Origin: Ferribacterium limneticum
Lineage (GTDB): Bacteria; Pseudomonadota; Gammaproteobacteria; Burkholderiales; Rhodocyclaceae
NCBI RefSeq assembly: GCF_020510585.1
Contig: NZ_CP075190.1
Location: 3,160,001-3,224,000 of the forward strand
Length of the DNA: 64,000 bases
Direction of reading: 5' to 3'
Both the position numbers and the translations under genes were made by a program. The notes beneath the pieces were generated by a model, which was given only the letters and a program-made list of their open reading frames with translations, was not told the DNA's origin and searched no databases. Below, one piece after another: positions 52,846 to 61,262 of this stretch. The number at the start of each line of letters is the position of its first letter. Position 1 is the stretch's first letter.

Positions 52846-54123
52846 ATGATGCTGATGAAAAGACGTGATTTCCTGAAAGTCGGTGCGGCAGCCGGTGCAA
52901 TGGCTTCCCTCTACGGCTGCGCCGGCGGTAGCAAGGCCAGCGGCCATGTCGTCGTGGTCGGCGGTGGCTACGGCGGAGCCACGGTCGCCAAGTACCTGCG
53001 CATGTGGAGCGAAGGCAGCGTGCAGGTGACGCTGATCGAGCGCAACCCGACCTTCATTTCCTGCCCGATCTCCAACCTGGTCATTGGTGGCACCAAGACC
53101 ATGGAAGACATCACAATCAGTTATGACGGTCTGAAGAGCAAATGGGGCGTCCGTGTCGTCCAGGACGACGTTGTTGCGGTCGACGCCGCCAAGAAGACCA
53201 TTTCCCTGAAGGCTGGCGGCGCCATGTCCTACGACCGCCTGGTCCTCTCACCGGGCGTCGATTTCATGTTCGACCAAATCCCCGGCCTGAACAACGCCGA
53301 TGCCCAGTCGAAGATTCTTCACGCCTGGAAGGCCGGCGCCCAGACCGTCGCCCTGCGCAAGCAACTGGAATCGATGAAGGACGGCGGCACCTACGCCATC
53401 GCCATCCCCAAGGCGCCCTACCGCTGCCCACCCGGACCCTACGAGCGTGCCTGTCTGGTCGCCAACTACTTCAAGCAGAGCAAGCCGAAATCCAAGGTCG
53501 TCATCCTTGATGCCAACGAAGACGTGATGTCCAAGAAAGGCCTGTTCACCAAGGCCTGGAGCGATCTCTACAAGGGCATGATCGAATACCGCAACAACAG
53601 CGAAGTGAAGGATGTCGAAGTCGCCACCAACACCGCCGTGCTCGAATTCGACAAGTTCAAGGCCGACGTACTCAACGTTATCCCGCCGCACCGCGCCGGC
53701 GATATCGCCGCCAAGTCGGGCATCAAGCTGATCAACAATCGCTGGGTGGACATCAACTGGCTATCGATGGAATCGACCAGTACACCAGGCATCCACGTGC
53801 TTGGCGACGCCATCTTCCCGGCCCCGACCATGCCGAAATCGGGCCACATGGCCAACCAGCACGGCAAGCTCGCCGCTGCCGCCATCCTGAATCAGCTGGC
53901 CGGCCTGGAGCCGAACCCGGAGCCGGTCGTCATGAACACCTGCTACAGCTTCGTCGACGCCAAGAACGTCATTCACGTTTCGTCGGTGCACCAATACGAC
54001 GCAGCGACCAAGACCGTGCAACCGGTCAAGGGCGCTGGCGGCGTCTCGGCCGCCCGCAATGAACTGGAAGGCAAGGTAGCGATGGGCTGGGCGAAGAACA
54101 TCTGGGCCGACATGCTGACCTGA
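52846..54123 (+). CDS. fccB: Flavocytochrome c sulfide dehydrogenase flavoprotein (SoxF/FccB)
   Basis: A 425-residue FAD protein oxidising sulfide to sulfane sulfur in the periplasm and passing electrons to FccA. An N-terminal twin-arginine signal (MKRRDFLKVGAAAG) is followed by a Cys that may be lipidated (LYGCAGG). FAD-binding motif VVVVGGGYGGATVAKYL, redox cysteine regions (FISCPISNLV and PYRCPPGPYERAC), and the FAD-binding HVLGDAIF. The ATG at 52846 has AGGGGAG six bases upstream; an ATG at 52840 is too close. A terminator follows. Confidence 0.94.
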   Translation: MMLMKRRDFLKVGAAAGAMASLYGCAGGSKASGHVVVVGGGYGGATVAKYLRMWSEGSVQVTLIERNPTFISCPISNLVIGGTKTMEDITISYDGLKSKWGVRVVQDDVVAVDAAKKTISLKAGGAMSYDRLVLSPGVDFMFDQIPGLNNADAQSKILHAWKAGAQTVALRKQLESMKDGGTYAIAIPKAPYRCPPGPYERACLVANYFKQSKPKSKVVILDANEDVMSKKGLFTKAWSDLYKGMIEYRNNSEVKDVEVATNTAVLEFDKFKADVLNVIPPHRAGDIAAKSGIKLINNRWVDINWLSMESTSTPGIHVLGDAIFPAPTMPKSGHMANQHGKLAAAAILNQLAGLEPNPEPVVMNTCYSFVDAKNVIHVSSVHQYDAATKTVQPVKGAGGVSAARNELEGKVAMGWAKNIWADMLT

Positions 54124-54145
54124 TTTCGCCGGCAGCAAAAAGCAG

Positions 54146-54170
54146 AAGGCCGCCAATTTGGCGGCCTTTT
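54146..54170. terminator. Bidirectional terminator between fccB and cytochrome c4 gene
   Basis: AAGGCCGCC, loop AATTT, GGCGGCCTTTT, between convergent genes. Confidence 0.85.
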
Positions 54171-54193
54171 CGCATTTGGTGACGCGTTTTTTC

Positions 54194-54808
54194 TCAGTCC
54201 AGGGTTGCGATGTACTCGGCAACGGCATGCGTCTCGAGCTCAGACAGCTTCGAAGCAATGGTATGCATGACTGCGTTGTCGTTGGTCCGTTCACGCTTAT
54301 TGAACTGCTTCAACTGATCCTCGATGTAACGCGGATGCTGCCCGGCCAGGCGCGGCAACTGCGGCGTTCCCAGTCCCTTGGCGCCATGGCAGGTCGAACA
54401 GGCCGGCAAGCCGGTGAACTGGTTGCCGCGGTTGAAGACGAATTTGCCAACGGCGAGCAGTTCCTGATCTCTAGCTGCGCGAGGCCCGACCACCTTGGCC
54501 TGAAAGAAAGCACCGAGCGCTTTCATTTCGGCTGGCGTCAATTCCTCGGCCTGCGGTTTCATGGTGTCGCTATTGCGCTTGCCGGACTTGAAATCAGCCA
54601 ACTGTTTGGCGATGTAGTCGCCATGTTGCCCGGCCAGGCGAGGGAAAACCGGGCTGGCCGATTCGCCTTCGAGGCCGTGACAGAGAAAGCAGCGTCCGGA
54701 AACGATCTCTTCGGCGCGAGCCAGATCGACCGCCTCGGCAGCCAATACAGGCATGGAACAAACGGCGGCAAGCACGGCCCCGGCGATCTGTATTGCAACT
54801 CTTTTCAT
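54194..54808 (-). CDS. Diheme cytochrome c4
   Basis: A 204-residue periplasmic diheme cytochrome c with signal peptide (cleavage after VLAAEA) and two tandem class I domains of about 90 residues each, with heme motifs CFLCH and CSTCH. Each domain has a methionine ligand in its second half (for example DTMKPQ and AVMHTI). Cytochromes c4 carry electrons to terminal oxidases and could accept them from the Sox and Fcc systems next door. Start at 54808 has GGGGGA at good spacing; a longer frame was rejected. Confidence 0.92.
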   Translation of the reverse strand: MKRVAIQIAGAVLAAVCSMPVLAAEAVDLARAEEIVSGRCFLCHGLEGESASPVFPRLAGQHGDYIAKQLADFKSGKRNSDTMKPQAEELTPAEMKALGAFFQAKVVGPRAARDQELLAVGKFVFNRGNQFTGLPACSTCHGAKGLGTPQLPRLAGQHPRYIEDQLKQFNKRERTNDNAVMHTIASKLSELETHAVAEYIATLD

Positions 54809-54874
54809 TTCCCCCACCCCCCGCATAAAAGTAAATCATTAAATCATGATTTTCTTACGGCGTGCTTGCAAGCG

Positions 54875-55324
54875 TCAGGCGTGGCCCGTGCTGCCAAAAC
54901 CACCTTCGCCACGGTGACTCGCGTCAAAGTCCTCAACAATATTGAATCCAACCTGCAGGACGGGAACGATGATCAGCTGCGCAATGCGGTCCAGCGGATT
55001 GAGCGTAAAGGTAACGCTGCTGCGGTTCCAGACCGACACCATCAGTTCGCCCTGATAGTCGCTGTCGATCAGCCCGACCAGATTGCCGAGCACGATGCCA
55101 TGCTTGTGGCCGAGCCCCGAGCGCGGCAGGATCATCGCCGCCAGGCCCGGATCGGCCAGATGAATCGCCATGCCGGTCGGCACCAGCGTGGTTTGGCCCG
55201 GAGCGACATGGATAGGCGCCTCGATACAGGCGCGCAGATCAAGCCCGGCCGAACCGGGAGTGGCGTAATGCGGTGGCGTCTCGTGCAGGCGGTTGTCGAG
55301 AATTTTTACGTCGATTTGATGCAT
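54875..55324 (-). CDS. dut: Deoxyuridine triphosphatase
   Basis: A 149-residue homotrimeric dUTPase that hydrolyses dUTP to dUMP and pyrophosphate. All five motifs are visible: GSAGLDLRA (1), LPRSGLG (2), [11 protein letters not shown] (3), DRIAQLI (4) and the C-terminal glycine-rich arm [10 protein letters not shown] (5). The ATG overlaps the coaBC stop by one base, the standard coaBC-dut arrangement. Convergent with nothing close; about 65 bases separate it from cytochrome c4. Confidence 0.97.
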   Translation of the reverse strand: MHQIDVKILDNRLHETPPHYATPGSAGLDLRACIEAPIHVAPGQTTLVPTGMAIHLADPGLAAMILPRSGLGHKHGIVLGNLVGLIDSDYQGELMVSVWNRSSVTFTLNPLDRIAQLIIVPVLQVGFNIVEDFDASHRGEGGFGSTGHA

Positions 55325-56514
55325 CAGTGTTTCCCCGTCAAGGTAGCGATGTGTTCAATTAATTGCCGGGCCAGTACCGCCTTGGGCGCCGGCGTCAGCG
55401 GATGGACACCGGCATCGTCGAACAACACGAGCCGGTTGTCATCGCCGCCGAAACCGTCCTGGATCAGGTTGCCGGCGATCAGCGGGATATTCTTCTTGCG
55501 CCGCTTGGTCTGCGCATACTCTTCCAGATTGCGGCTCTCGGCCGCGAAGCCGACGCAGAACGGGCCATTTGCCAGCGCCGCCACTTCGGCCAGGATGTCC
55601 GGGTTCTCGATCAGTTCAATCGGCGGAATACCGCCGCTATCCTTCTTGAGCTTGTGTTCGGCCGCATTGGCAACGCGGTAATCGGCCACCGCGGCGACGC
55701 CGATGAAGATGTCCGACGTAGCAGCGCGCGCCATCACGGCAGCGTGCATGTCGAGCGCACTCTGCACGTTGACACGGTCGACGCCCTGCGGAGCCGAAAA
55801 ACCGACCGGCCCTGAAACCAGGGTCACCTCGGCACCAGCCTGTCGCGCGGCACGGGCGACGGCGTAGCCCATGCGCCCGGACGACAGGTTGGTGATGCCG
55901 CGCACCGGGTCGATGGCCTCGAAAGTCGGCCCGGCGGTGATCAGAACCTTGCGGCCGGCCAGCAGTTTTGGCGTGAAGAAGGCAATGACCTCTTCAAGAA
56001 TCTCCTCGGGTTCCAGCATGCGGCCGGCGCCAACCTCGCCACAAGCCTGCTCGCCGCTGGCCGGGCCAAGCATCTGCACGCCATCGGCCTGCAATTGAGC
56101 GACATTGCGTTGCGTCGCCGGGTTTTCCCACATCTGGCGATTCATCGCCGGGGCGACGAGCAGCGGACAGTCGCGGGCCAGTACCATGGTCGCCAGCAGA
56201 TCATCAGCCATGCCGTGCGTGATGCGGGCGAGGAAATCGGCTGAAGCTGGGGCCACGAGTATGAGATCAGCCTGGCGCGACAGATCGATGTGGGCCATCG
56301 CGTTAGGCATCCGGGCATCCCACTGGTCGAGATAGACCGGCTTGCCCGACAACGCCTGAAAGGTGGTCGCCGTTACGAAATGCGTCGCCCCTTCGGTCAT
56401 CGCCACCTGCACCTCGGCGCCCTGCTTGCCGAGCAGGCGAACCAGCTCAGCCGCCTTGTAGGCAGCGATGCCGCCGGTGACGCCGAGAACGATGCGTTTT
56501 CCCTGTAATTCCAT
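55324..56514 (-). CDS. coaBC: CoaBC, phosphopantothenoylcysteine decarboxylase/synthase
   Basis: A 396-residue bifunctional enzyme of coenzyme A synthesis. The N-terminal CoaC part (about 1-185) has [16 protein letters not shown], catalytic His in [23 protein letters not shown] and the [15 protein letters not shown] loop with the catalytic cysteine. The C-terminal CoaB part (about 190-396) has [22 protein letters not shown] (shown in two blocks: [24 protein letters not shown]) and KLKKD. Followed directly by dut. Divergent from radC. Confidence 0.97.
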   Translation of the reverse strand: MELQGKRIVLGVTGGIAAYKAAELVRLLGKQGAEVQVAMTEGATHFVTATTFQALSGKPVYLDQWDARMPNAMAHIDLSRQADLILVAPASADFLARITHGMADDLLATMVLARDCPLLVAPAMNRQMWENPATQRNVAQLQADGVQMLGPASGEQACGEVGAGRMLEPEEILEEVIAFFTPKLLAGRKVLITAGPTFEAIDPVRGITNLSSGRMGYAVARAARQAGAEVTLVSGPVGFSAPQGVDRVNVQSALDMHAAVMARAATSDIFIGVAAVADYRVANAAEHKLKKDSGGIPPIELIENPDILAEVAALANGPFCVGFAAESRNLEEYAQTKRRKKNIPLIAGNLIQDGFGGDDNRLVLFDDAGVHPLTPAPKAVLARQLIEHIATLTGKH

Positions 56515-56561
56515 TGTCTTGCCATTAGAATTGGACTCCGCACATTCTAACGGAAAAGAAT

Positions 56562-57242
56562 ATGGCGATTACCGACTGGCCCGAAGGTGAACGACCGCGT
56601 GAGCGACTGCTGGCACACGGCCCGGAAGCGCTTTCCGATGCCGAACTGCTGGCTATCTATTTGCGCGTTGGCGTACGTGGCAAAAGTGCCGTCGATCTGG
56701 CGCGCGATCTGTTGCAGCGTTTCGACGGCCAGCTTGGCACCCTGGCCGAAGCGTCGCTCACTGAACTGGCCAGCGTTTCGGGCATCGGCATGGCCAAGGC
56801 CGCCCAGTTGAAAGCCAGTTTCGAACTAGCCAGGCGCGCACTGTCGCAGGACATGGCGACGCGCGACAGCTTCACCTCGCCGGGCAAGGTCCGCGACTGG
56901 CTGCGCCTCAAGCTGGCCAGCCGCGGCCATGAAGTCTTCATGGCCTTGTGGCTGGATGCCCAGAACCGCCTGCTCAAAGCCGACGAACTGTTCTCCGGAA
57001 CGCTGACCCAGACGTCGGTTTACCCGCGCGAAGTCGTCAAGGCGGCACTGGCCAACAACGCGGCCGCGGTGATTTTGGCGCACAATCATCCGTCCGGCAT
57101 TGCCGAGCCGTCGCGGGCCGACGAGATGCTGACGCGATCGCTGAAAGACGCCCTGAGCCTCGTAGACGTCAAGGTTCTCGACCACTTCATCGTCGCCGGC
57201 AACACCCCGCCGCTCTCCTTCGCCGAACGGGGCTTGCTATAA
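56562..57242 (+). CDS. radC: RadC/JAB-domain protein
   Basis: A 226-residue RadC-family protein: an N-terminal helix-hairpin-helix-like region (about 30-90, [15 protein letters not shown]) and a JAMM metallo-domain with [14 protein letters not shown] (HxHPSGxxxPSxxD). Once annotated as DNA repair, the function of RadC proteins is unsettled. Divergent from coaBC with 47 bases between start codons, and followed by rpmB-rpmG, an order (coaBC-radC-rpmB-rpmG) also known in enterobacteria and other Proteobacteria. Confidence 0.95.
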   Translation: MAITDWPEGERPRERLLAHGPEALSDAELLAIYLRVGVRGKSAVDLARDLLQRFDGQLGTLAEASLTELASVSGIGMAKAAQLKASFELARRALSQDMATRDSFTSPGKVRDWLRLKLASRGHEVFMALWLDAQNRLLKADELFSGTLTQTSVYPREVVKAALANNAAAVILAHNHPSGIAEPSRADEMLTRSLKDALSLVDVKVLDHFIVAGNTPPLSFAERGLL

Positions 57243-57323
57243 AATTCAATAAACCCCTTGAAACGATTAAGCACTTTTGGTTATACTTGTGGGCTCTCTT
57301 CTAGCGAATTCTGGAGCACCATC

Positions 57324-57557
57324 ATGGCGCGTGTCTGCCAAGTAACGGGTAAAGGCCCGATGGTTGGGAACAAGGTTTCCCATGCCAACAATAGAACCAA
57401 ACGCCGTTTCCTGCCGAACTTGCAGTACCGTCGTTTTTGGGTCGAATCTGAAAACCGCTTCCTGCGCCTGCGCGTTTCCAACGCCGGTCTGCGCCTGATC
57501 GACAAGAACGGTATTGACTCCGTCCTCGCCGACCTGCGCGCCCGCGGCGAAGTCTAA
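57324..57557 (+). CDS. rpmB: 50S ribosomal protein L28
   Basis: A 77-residue L28 beginning [20 protein letters not shown] and rich in basic residues. Position next to rpmG, with GGAG ribosome site, is the conserved operon. The start at 57324 fits the family; the upstream open frame was rejected. It is 18 bases from the rpmG start. Confidence 0.98.
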   Translation: MARVCQVTGKGPMVGNKVSHANNRTKRRFLPNLQYRRFWVESENRFLRLRVSNAGLRLIDKNGIDSVLADLRARGEV

Positions 57558-57575
57558 TAAAGAAGGAAATATAAA

Positions 57576-57743
57576 ATGGCTAAAGGCGGTCGCGAAAAAA
57601 TCAAGCTGGAATCTACAGCTGGCACCGGTCACTTCTATACCACCTCCAAGAACAAGCGCACGACGCCTGCCAAACTGGAGTTCATGAAGTACGACCCGAA
57701 GGCTCGTAAGCACGTTGCTTACAAGGAAGTCAAGCTGAAGTAA
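57576..57743 (+). CDS. rpmG: 50S ribosomal protein L33
   Basis: A 55-residue L33 beginning [18 protein letters not shown], with [20 protein letters not shown] and a lysine-rich end. This is the cysteine-free (zinc-independent) type, since the paired CxxC motifs of the zinc form are absent. It has an AAGGAAAT ribosome site and is followed by a terminator. It is below 60 residues in length and so easily missed in automated frame lists. Confidence 0.97.
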   Translation: MAKGGREKIKLESTAGTGHFYTTSKNKRTTPAKLEFMKYDPKARKHVAYKEVKLK

Positions 57744-57765
57744 TTCAGCTTCTCCAGAGCATTCG

Positions 57766-57796
57766 ACAAACCCGCCTTTCGGCGGGTTTTGTTTTT
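57766..57796. terminator. Bidirectional terminator between rpmG and dsbB
   Basis: ACAAACCCGCC, loop TTTC, GGCGGGTTTTGT then a T-run, ending at the dsbB stop codon. Confidence 0.85.
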
Positions 57797-58294
57797 TCAG
57801 GCCGGCTGTTTCTGCCGGAAAAGCAATGCGGCATAAACCACGATGCCGGCGAAGACCAGGACAGACCAGTTGGCCATCGACAGGCCTAGAAATTCCCAGT
57901 CCCGGCTGGTGCAGAAGCCGGTAGCCAGGAACATCGACGGCCATTCCATGCCCAGCCAGTCGACCAGACGCTCGATAATGTTGGGATCGGTGAAGCTGCA
58001 TTCCGGTGCCAGATGCGGAAAAGCCTGCATCCAGGTCTGGTAGCTGGCGACGCCAAAACCAAGCACGGCAAGGGCACCCGCCAGCGCGACCCACAACATT
58101 CGTCCGGCCGGCCAGATGAAGCCAAGCAGGCCGACAATGCCGATCACGATGTAGAGCAGGCGCTGAAAAATACAGAGCGGGCAAGGGGCCAGACGCAGCA
58201 GCGTCTGTAGCTCCATGCCAACCGCAACGAGTCCCAGGCAGCCCAGGCCCAATGTCGCGAACCAGGCCCTAGTGGGCACTTTTAACCAATTCAT
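57797..58294 (-). CDS. dsbB: DsbB, disulfide-bond oxidase of the membrane
   Basis: A 165-residue four-helix membrane protein that reoxidises DsbA and passes electrons to quinone. The redox pairs are Cys38-x-x-Cys41 (CPLC) in the first periplasmic loop and the pair in the second loop (one in PECSFTDP, one in GFCTSRDW). Length and topology are normal. It would support disulfide formation in exported proteins, including the 14-cysteine protein at 22590. It is convergent with rpmG. Confidence 0.93.
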   Translation of the reverse strand: MNWLKVPTRAWFATLGLGCLGLVAVGMELQTLLRLAPCPLCIFQRLLYIVIGIVGLLGFIWPAGRMLWVALAGALAVLGFGVASYQTWMQAFPHLAPECSFTDPNIIERLVDWLGMEWPSMFLATGFCTSRDWEFLGLSMANWSVLVFAGIVVYAALLFRQKQPA

Positions 58295-58350
58295 TTAAGG
58301 CAATTCCTCGAGTGACAAACAGCCGGGATTCTATGCCATCGCCAGCTAGA

Positions 58351-58385
58351 CTTGAAATTTTGGCCTTTTTTCCGGTTGACCGTAA
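58351..58385 (-). repeat. Dispersed element, copy 14
   Basis: T-rich orientation on +: TTGAAATTTTGGCC, T-run, TTCCGGTTGACCGTAAG, between dsbB and the response-regulator gene. Confidence 0.87.
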
Positions 58386-58445
58386 GAAACGCCGCAAAGG
58401 CACAGGGTGGTGGACCGCTGCCCGGCAGGTGGTTAAGATTGGCGG

Positions 58446-59153
58446 ATGAATACACGCATCCTGCTAGTCGAAGACGACGAACGCCTGGCCGAACTGACGG
58501 CCGAATACCTGACCAAGAACGACATGCAAGTCAGCATCGAGCCGCGCGGCGACACCGCCGAGGCGCGCATTCTGGCCGAGCAGCCCGACCTGGTCATTCT
58601 TGACGTGATGCTGCCCGGCAAGGATGGCTTTGAAGTCTGTCGTGCCGTCCGGCCACAGTATCGCGGCGTGATCCTCATGCTGACGGCACGCGACGAGGAC
58701 TTCGACCAGATTCTCGGCCTCGAAATGGGCGCCGACGACTACATCGCCAAACCCGTCCAGCCACGCGTCCTGCTCGCCCGCATCAAGGCCCTGCTGCGGC
58801 GCCTGCCGACGGCCGGCGAAGCCAGTGGCAACAGCGAATCCGAGAGCATGGTCTTCGGCCAGTTCAAGATCAGTCAGGCGACACGCACCGCTTCGCTGAA
58901 CGGCCAGACAATCGATTTGACGACAGCCGAGTTCGACCTGCTCTGGCTGCTCGCCTCGCATGCCGGTAACGTGCTGTCGCGCGACGACCTGTTGCAGGAA
59001 CTGCGTGGCATCGGTTTTGACGGACTGGATCGTTCCATCGACGCCCGCATTTCCCGCCTGCGCAAGAAGCTGAACGATGATCCTGAGAACCCAACGCGCA
59101 TCAAGACCGTGCGCGGCAAGGGTTACCTTTTCAGCAAGCATGACTGGAACTGA
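58446..59153 (+). CDS. OmpR-family response regulator (RstA-like)
   Basis: A 235-residue response regulator: receiver domain with acidic pair VEDDE, phospho-acceptor Asp53 in LVILDVMLPG, and C-terminal winged helix with the SIDARISRLRKKL and IKTVRGKGYLF blocks. Paired with the histidine kinase that overlaps its 3' end by 14 bases. The set most resembles RstAB of enterobacteria. Target genes are unknown; the micro-ORFs downstream of the kinase may be part of its regulon, which is speculation. Confidence 0.93.
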   Translation: MNTRILLVEDDERLAELTAEYLTKNDMQVSIEPRGDTAEARILAEQPDLVILDVMLPGKDGFEVCRAVRPQYRGVILMLTARDEDFDQILGLEMGADDYIAKPVQPRVLLARIKALLRRLPTAGEASGNSESESMVFGQFKISQATRTASLNGQTIDLTTAEFDLLWLLASHAGNVLSRDDLLQELRGIGFDGLDRSIDARISRLRKKLNDDPENPTRIKTVRGKGYLFSKHDWN

Positions 59154-60576
59154 TCCCCAGGCCGGGGAACCCAGCCCGAAAGAACACAACCAGGGTCTGG
59201 CCCGCTCGCTGATCCGGGTCGCCCTGCCGCGCTGGCGCGGCAAGCGCTACAGCCTGTCCAAGCTGTTCTTCAACTTTTACCTGCTGGCCATGGGCTCCTT
59301 CGTTGCCATTGCCTTCACCGCCGATTTCGTCATCTCCACCGCCCAGCGCGGCATTACGGACGACTACGCACGTCGTTTCATGCGCGGCACGATCACCCTG
59401 ATCGAGGACGAACTGTTCCGTCAGCCACGCCGCGAGTGGCAAAAGCACCTCAAGGAAATCGACAACAAGTTTTCCTACAAACTGGGCATCGTCGAGCGCA
59501 TGAGCCTCGACCGCATGCTGACGCCGAGCCAGGTCATCAAGCTCGACGCTGGCGACATCGCCATCGACCACGACGGCGACATCATGTATCACCGTCTCGG
59601 CACCTCCAGCCAAGTGCTGGTGGTCGGCCCGCTCGCCGCCAACCGCAACCCGGAACTGAAGGACCGTCTGCCGCTCGAACTGCGGCTGCGCCTGCTGACC
59701 TGGAGCTTGATCGGCCTTATTTTCGCGGTCGCCCTGTGGTTCTGGATTCGCCCGGTCTGGCGCGATCTCGAAGGTCTGCGCCAGACCGCGCTCGATCTCG
59801 GCGATGGCCATTTCGAGGCCGTCTCGCCGCCCGTCCGCACCCAACTTTTCGCCCCGCTCTCCGACACAATGAACAGCATGGCGGAACGTATCCGTCAGTT
59901 GCTCGCCACCCACCGCGAGCTTTCCTGCGGCATTTCGCACGAATTGCGCACACCGATCGCCCGCATGCGTTTTGCCCTCGAAATGCTCTCCGAAACCGAG
60001 CTGCGAGAAGAGCGCGAACGCCTGTGGGCGATGATGGAAGCCGATCTCGACGAACTCGACCAGCTCATCGACACCAGCCTGACCTATGCCCGTTTCGAAC
60101 GCGAGGCCCCGGAGGCGCATTTTTCCAGCGTCAAGCTGGCCGAATGGCTGACCGACGAGGTCGATTCGGTCCGCCTCCTCGGCCGCCAGCTCGAGGTCAC
60201 GGTCAACACGAAAAACCTGCCGGAAAACCTGTTTGTGGACCTCGACCGCAAGGCCATGCCCTACGCCCTGCGCAACCTGCTGCGCAACGCCTTCAAGTAC
60301 GCCGCCAAGCGGATTTCGGTCGATGCCGAACTGGTCGGCGACAACATGCGGATTCACGTCGACGACGACGGCATCGGCATCCCGCCCGAAGAGCGCGAAC
60401 ACATCTTCTCGGCCTTCACCCGCCTCGACCGTTCGCGCGACCGGTCTACCGGTGGCTACGGCCTCGGCCTGGCCATCGCCCGTCGCGTGCTCGAACTGCA
60501 TGGCGGCACCGCCACCGCCGACGCCTCACCGCTCGGCGGCGCCCGCTTCACGCTGACCTGGAAAGCCCGCCAATAG
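59140..60576 (+). CDS. Sensor histidine kinase (RstB-like)
   Basis: A 478-residue histidine kinase with TM1 (about residues 42-64), a periplasmic domain of about 120 residues, TM2 (about 187-207), HAMP, H-box CGISHELRTPIARM with His267, and ATPase motifs N (RNLLRNAFKYA), G1 (DDDGIGIPPEE) and G2 (GGYGLGLAIARR). Start MTGTDPQAGE at 59140 overlaps the regulator gene; a longer frame was rejected. The signal it senses is unknown. Confidence 0.92.
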   Translation: MTGTDPQAGEPSPKEHNQGLARSLIRVALPRWRGKRYSLSKLFFNFYLLAMGSFVAIAFTADFVISTAQRGITDDYARRFMRGTITLIEDELFRQPRREWQKHLKEIDNKFSYKLGIVERMSLDRMLTPSQVIKLDAGDIAIDHDGDIMYHRLGTSSQVLVVGPLAANRNPELKDRLPLELRLRLLTWSLIGLIFAVALWFWIRPVWRDLEGLRQTALDLGDGHFEAVSPPVRTQLFAPLSDTMNSMAERIRQLLATHRELSCGISHELRTPIARMRFALEMLSETELREERERLWAMMEADLDELDQLIDTSLTYARFEREAPEAHFSSVKLAEWLTDEVDSVRLLGRQLEVTVNTKNLPENLFVDLDRKAMPYALRNLLRNAFKYAAKRISVDAELVGDNMRIHVDDDGIGIPPEEREHIFSAFTRLDRSRDRSTGGYGLGLAIARRVLELHGGTATADASPLGGARFTLTWKARQ

Positions 60577-60721
60577 GCGATTTCGGTAGCGTCACAAAGC
60601 GTCACACAAGATCAAAACCTGTTACCTCTGAGCCACGCTTGTGCCACAGACGCCGGACCGGCGCGTCCCTAGAATGCGAGGCATGGAAGCAAACCAATCC
60701 CACCAAGAGGACAACGAGGAA

Positions 60722-60838
60722 ATGATCAAAATGAACATCAAACAATTTATCGAAGCCACCCGCCAGTACCTGTTCGAGCTGGCCACCGCCCAAGTCCAGC
60801 CGGCATTGGCCCCAATTCCCGTCCGCGCCGATCGCTAA
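60722..60838 (+). CDS. Micro-ORF, 38 residues
   Basis: A 38-residue frame MIKMNIKQFIEATRQYLFEL plus a Pro/Ala-rich tail, preceded by ACGAGGA (2-3 bases from the first ATG, 11 from the second at 60731). A possible -10 box TAGAAT at 60670 lies 50 bases upstream. A longer start at 60683 is possible but has a poor ribosome site. Its stop codon TAA overlaps the ATG of the next frame (TAATG), a coupling that argues both are translated. No family is known. Confidence 0.5.
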   Translation: MIKMNIKQFIEATRQYLFELATAQVQPALAPIPVRADR

Positions 60839-61017
60839 TGGCCTTTGCGGACAACCTGCCGATCAGCGAATCACTGGGTGTCTTCATTGGCATTACAGGA
60901 TTCGACTGGCTGTCGGAAGGTCAGGCTGAACCGCTCAAAGCCGCTGTTACCGCTGTTGCTGCCGGCGCATTCATCGCCGTTGCCCGCTACTGGTTGAAGA
61001 AACACCGAAAAGACTGA
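60838..61017 (+). CDS. Small membrane protein, 59 residues, coupled to the preceding micro-ORF
   Basis: A 59-residue frame starting MAFADNLPISESLGVFIGIT, with a hydrophobic C-terminal helix (about residues 33-50, AAVTAVAAGAFIAVARYW) and a basic end KKHRKD, as in single-span membrane proteins. The ATG overlaps the stop of the preceding frame. A strong terminator follows at 61068, supporting a real transcript. No family was recognised. It could be a small regulator of the adjacent kinase or a holin-like protein; both are speculation. Confidence 0.55.
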   Translation: MAFADNLPISESLGVFIGITGFDWLSEGQAEPLKAAVTAVAAGAFIAVARYWLKKHRKD

Positions 61018-61067
61018 ACCGTTTTACCCTCCTCTCGAATTTCCCCCGATTCGAGAAACTCCCTGTT

Positions 61068-61095
61068 ACCCCGCCCTCGTGGCGGGGTTTTTTTT
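61068..61095 (+). terminator. Terminator after the micro-ORF pair
   Basis: ACCCCGCC, loop CTCGT, GGCGGGGT and eight T. A second inverted repeat TCTCGAAT/ATTCGAGA (61033-61056) precedes it. Confidence 0.88.
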
Positions 61096-61262
61096 GCCTT
61101 CGCTATAATCTCCCGCCAACTGCCGAAGCGCCGAAGCGCCGCCAAAGTCTTTATCCACCACTCCGAACGCGGGAAGTCAGATAATGTCCAACTCGCCTTT
61201 TGGCGGTAACGCAGCAAGGTCATCATTCCCGACCAGTGAAAACATCCTCAACCGGTAACCGC

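Noticed and set aside
60193..60230. CACGGTCAACACGAAAAACC inside the RstB-like kinase gene
   Set aside because: Resembles the element's first half, but the second half does not match and the residues look like ordinary kinase sequence.
61118..61145. Short direct repeat (GCCGAAGCGCC units) upstream of ovoA
   Set aside because: Only two to three units, no periodicity beyond this point; too weak to call a repeat feature.
60987..61226. Minus-strand frame of 79 residues after the micro-ORF pair
   Set aside because: It spans a strong plus-strand terminator and the likely ovoA promoter, and its composition is that of antisense reading; no ribosome site.
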